Shown here: positions 6,693-8,002 of the stretch, piece after piece
How positions within the stretch are numbered: the first letter of the stretch is position 1
How the letters are laid out: every line of letters starts with the position of its first letter
Origin: an uncultured Chloroflexota bacterium
GTDB lineage: Bacteria; Chloroflexota; Dehalococcoidia; SAR202; UBA11138
DNA: 8,002 bases
Direction: 5' to 3'
Assembly (NCBI GenBank): GCA_913046025.1
Contig: CAJWRP010000079.1
Span: 1-8,002 of the forward strand
Made by a program: the position numbers and the translations under genes
The notes under the pieces: generated by a model
Database searches by the model: none
Told to the model about the DNA's origin: nothing
Seen by the model: only the letters and a program-made list of their open reading frames with translations

Positions 6693-7239
6693 GTTCTCCG
6701 CAACCAAAATGCTCCTGAACCACGTGGGAGACGCTCCCGTGGTCGCCAATCTGGGACCGTCCACCGACGAGCTCTGGCACGCCGGTCATCGAGATCGCAA
6801 CTTCTACACCTACGGCTCCATGGGCCTCTGCTCGTCCATTGCCTTGGGCATGGCCCTGTCTACAGAGGGAAGGGTGGTATCCCTGGACGGCGACGGGTCT
6901 CTGCTCATGAACATGGGTACCATTGCAACAGTAGGTCGGGAGAAGCCTAAGAACCTCATCGTCGTTGTGTGGGACAACGAGCAGTGGGCGCAGACAGGCA
7001 ACCAGCCTAGCCACACGGCCTATGGCACTGATCTGGAGCAGGTCGCCAAGAGCTGCGGCATAGCCAAGACCGCCACCGTATCGGACGAAGAGGAGCTTCA
7101 GTCGGTCTTCATGCAGGCCATGGAGGAGGACGGCCCCTGGTTCATCGTGGCCAAGGTGGAGGAGATGGAGGAGTACATGCCCGTAGCTCCTATCGAGCCG
7201 GAGATGACCACGTACCGCATGCGCCGCAGTTTTGAATAG
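6685..7239 (+). CDS. comE: Sulfopyruvate decarboxylase-like ThDP enzyme, beta subunit
   Basis: A 184-aa protein corresponding to the pyrophosphate-binding (C-terminal) domain of ThDP enzymes. The diagnostic motif is complete: GDGS at 69-72 through WDN at 96-98, with G69, D70 and N98 positioning Mg2+ and the diphosphate. Other family blocks are ANLGPSTDELW (21-31), FYTYGSMGLCSSIALGMAL (40-58), and NQPSHTAYGTDLEQVAKSCGI (106-126). The reader frame overlaps the alpha gene by 8 nt (TTGCATAG), or by 20 nt if ATG 6673 is used (188 aa); the TTG start is preferred because GGAGGG sits 4 nt before it. Paired with the upstream subunit, it should form an alpha/beta decarboxylase converting a 3-carbon acidic 2-oxo acid (sulfopyruvate by closest resemblance) to the aldehyde. 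In a non-methanogen this could serve sulfolactate or cysteate breakdown, though no partner dehydrogenase is visible. Family certain, substrate inferred. Confidence 0.87.
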   Translation: MHRFSATKMLLNHVGDAPVVANLGPSTDELWHAGHRDRNFYTYGSMGLCSSIALGMALSTEGRVVSLDGDGSLLMNMGTIATVGREKPKNLIVVVWDNEQWAQTGNQPSHTAYGTDLEQVAKSCGIAKTATVSDEEELQSVFMQAMEEDGPWFIVAKVEEMEEYMPVAPIEPEMTTYRMRRSFE

Positions 7240-7318
7240 AATCATCGTCTGTTAGTGAAGGCATCGGTTAGTGGAATTCGCCGCTACTTCACCTAAAACC
7301 ATGTAGTCATAGCCTGCC

Positions 7319-7708
7319 ATGGCAATCGGAGCTATTCAAAATATGTCTGAGTCCATCTACCTGGAAGTCGAAGAAAACGCCAACAGCGAATACATGCCGC
7401 TGATGCTGTACGAGGCACATGCGGATCCTGTTCCTATCTTCCAGGTTGTGCTGGACGAGCCGGGCAAGGCCATCAGCCTCTATGACGTCACGGGCTGGAG
7501 CAGCGAAGGGGATGGTTCGCCGTGTCCCGCACTGTATTCGCCTGTGTCTGACTCTGGTCAGGCCGTTGTGCACCTCGTGTTTGGCGGCGACTGGGGCATT
7601 CGTCTGAAGCCCGCTGATTCGACTGCCGACTGGGATTTAGCTAGCGAGACTCAATTTGGTGAGCCCTACCTCATGCTTATGGACGAGGGCGCTATAGTCC
7701 TGGGCTAA
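7319..7708 (+). CDS. Small acidic protein, unknown function
   Basis: A 129-aa (or 121-aa) soluble protein that I do not recognise. It is strongly acidic, with about 21 Asp/Glu against 3 Lys/Arg, and has no signal peptide, membrane segment or known motif. Alternating hydrophobic stretches (PLMLYEA, IFQVVLDE, VVHLVFGGDWGIRL, PYLMLMDEGAIVLG) suggest a beta-rich fold with a loop rich in Ser, Gly and Asp (residues 59-77). The start is uncertain: ATG 7319 has no clear ribosome-binding site, while ATG 7343 has GGAG (7328-7331) at a long 11-nt spacing. It follows the decarboxylase genes on the same strand by 79 nt and ends 31 nt before a convergent gene. Open-frame length and coherent composition support a real gene, but without a recognised family this is moderate confidence. 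Confidence 0.6.
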   Translation: MAIGAIQNMSESIYLEVEENANSEYMPLMLYEAHADPVPIFQVVLDEPGKAISLYDVTGWSSEGDGSPCPALYSPVSDSGQAVVHLVFGGDWGIRLKPADSTADWDLASETQFGEPYLMLMDEGAIVLG

Positions 7709-7739
7709 GGCGAAATACGTGCCGCTGGTTCCTAGTTAG

Positions 7740-8002
7740 TCAATCCGCTGCCGGCAGTTTCTGGCCTGAATCCGTGTCCGAGCGCGGAACCTGTTGCTCA
7801 GCTCCCTTATCATCTACATCATTTGGCTCAACTTCAGCACTCCCCGTGTCCGCTACCATCTGCTGCCTTATGGATGTCCAGAACAAGCCTATTAGCGCCA
7901 CCAGAACAAATCCGCTGATGGCATTGATAATCATGGCGGTTGGAGCGCTGGTGGCGTCGGCCACGGCACCAATGGCCAGGGCACCGAGAGGGCCTGAGCC
8001 TA
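7740..8002 (-). CDS. C-terminal part of a probable MFS transporter (runs off the window)
   Basis: The last 86 residues of a minus-strand gene; its start lies beyond the right edge. The visible part begins GSGPLGALAIGAVADATSAP, a glycine/alanine-rich segment like the helix 11/12 turn of major facilitator permeases. A final hydrophobic helix follows (about residues 21-41, ending GLFWTSI), then the basic end IRQQM. The remaining ~38 residues form a polar, acidic tail (EVEPNDVDDKGAEQQ, SDTDSGQ) that would be cytoplasmic and is longer than usual. An in-frame GTG (7962-7964) is internal, since the frame stays open and transporter-like to the edge. It is convergent with the small acidic protein gene. 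The MFS call rests on only one and a half helices, so it is likely but not secure; the substrate is unknown. Confidence 0.65.
   Translation of the reverse strand, partial: GSGPLGALAIGAVADATSAPTAMIINAISGFVLVALIGLFWTSIRQQMVADTGSAEVEPNDVDDKGAEQQVPRSDTDSGQKLPAAD

Noticed and set aside
5943..6764. 273-codon open frame on the minus strand
   Set aside because: It lies antisense to the well-conserved alpha subunit and part of fabI, spans a real intergenic gap, and its product (Arg/His/Cys-rich) resembles no protein family.
6634..7245. 203-codon open frame on the minus strand
   Set aside because: It is antisense to the whole beta subunit, whose ThDP motif is intact; its His/Leu/Arg-rich composition is typical of a shadow frame.
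7255..7292. GTGAAG / CTTCAC inverted repeat after the beta subunit
   Set aside because: A 6-bp stem with a 26-nt loop and no T run is not convincing as a terminator.

Overview
The window reads as a stretch of bacterial chromosome with moderate GC. Genes are compact and nearly all on the + strand, with clear Shine-Dalgarno (SD) sites and several TTG starts. The gene mix is a luciferase-like flavin oxidoreductase, a metallo-beta-lactamase-fold hydrolase, an aldolase, a FabI enoyl reductase and a two-subunit sulfopyruvate-decarboxylase-type enzyme. It would fit a free-living, organic-acid-degrading bacterium, perhaps a marine Chloroflexota (SAR202-like) lineage. That placement is inference from gene content; the window has no rRNA or other phylogenetic marker.

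Layout. 1-237: AT-rich leader with no supportable gene. 238-1146: class I aldolase of the DapA/NanA superfamily, NanA-like rather than DapA-like at key residues, ended by a 13-bp hairpin terminator (1188-1219). 1344-1778: small four-helix membrane protein of unknown function, TTG start. 1779-2031: no gene. 2032-3142: a full-length but broken FAD-dependent amine oxidase (ThiO/DAO type) with no normal start codon, one in-frame stop and two frameshifts. 3217-4161 and 4192-5031: LLM-class oxidoreductase and MBL-fold hydrolase, 30 nt apart and probably co-transcribed. 5241-6017: fabI, with a hairpin in its leader. 6189-7239: overlapping alpha and beta subunits of a ThDP-dependent sulfopyruvate-decarboxylase-like enzyme. 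7319-7708: unrecognised small acidic protein. 7740 to the right edge, minus strand: C-terminal end of a probable MFS transporter.

The clearest functional units are the two-subunit decarboxylase, where neither chain has a complete ThDP site, and the LLM/MBL pair, which could work in sequence (oxidation, then hydrolysis). I see no mobile element, CRISPR array, tRNA or rRNA. I found no convincing undescribed system. The best leads are the broken oxidase among intact genes, the ComDE-like enzyme away from any coenzyme M genes, the LLM/MBL pair, and the Tyr-to-Phe change in FabI.
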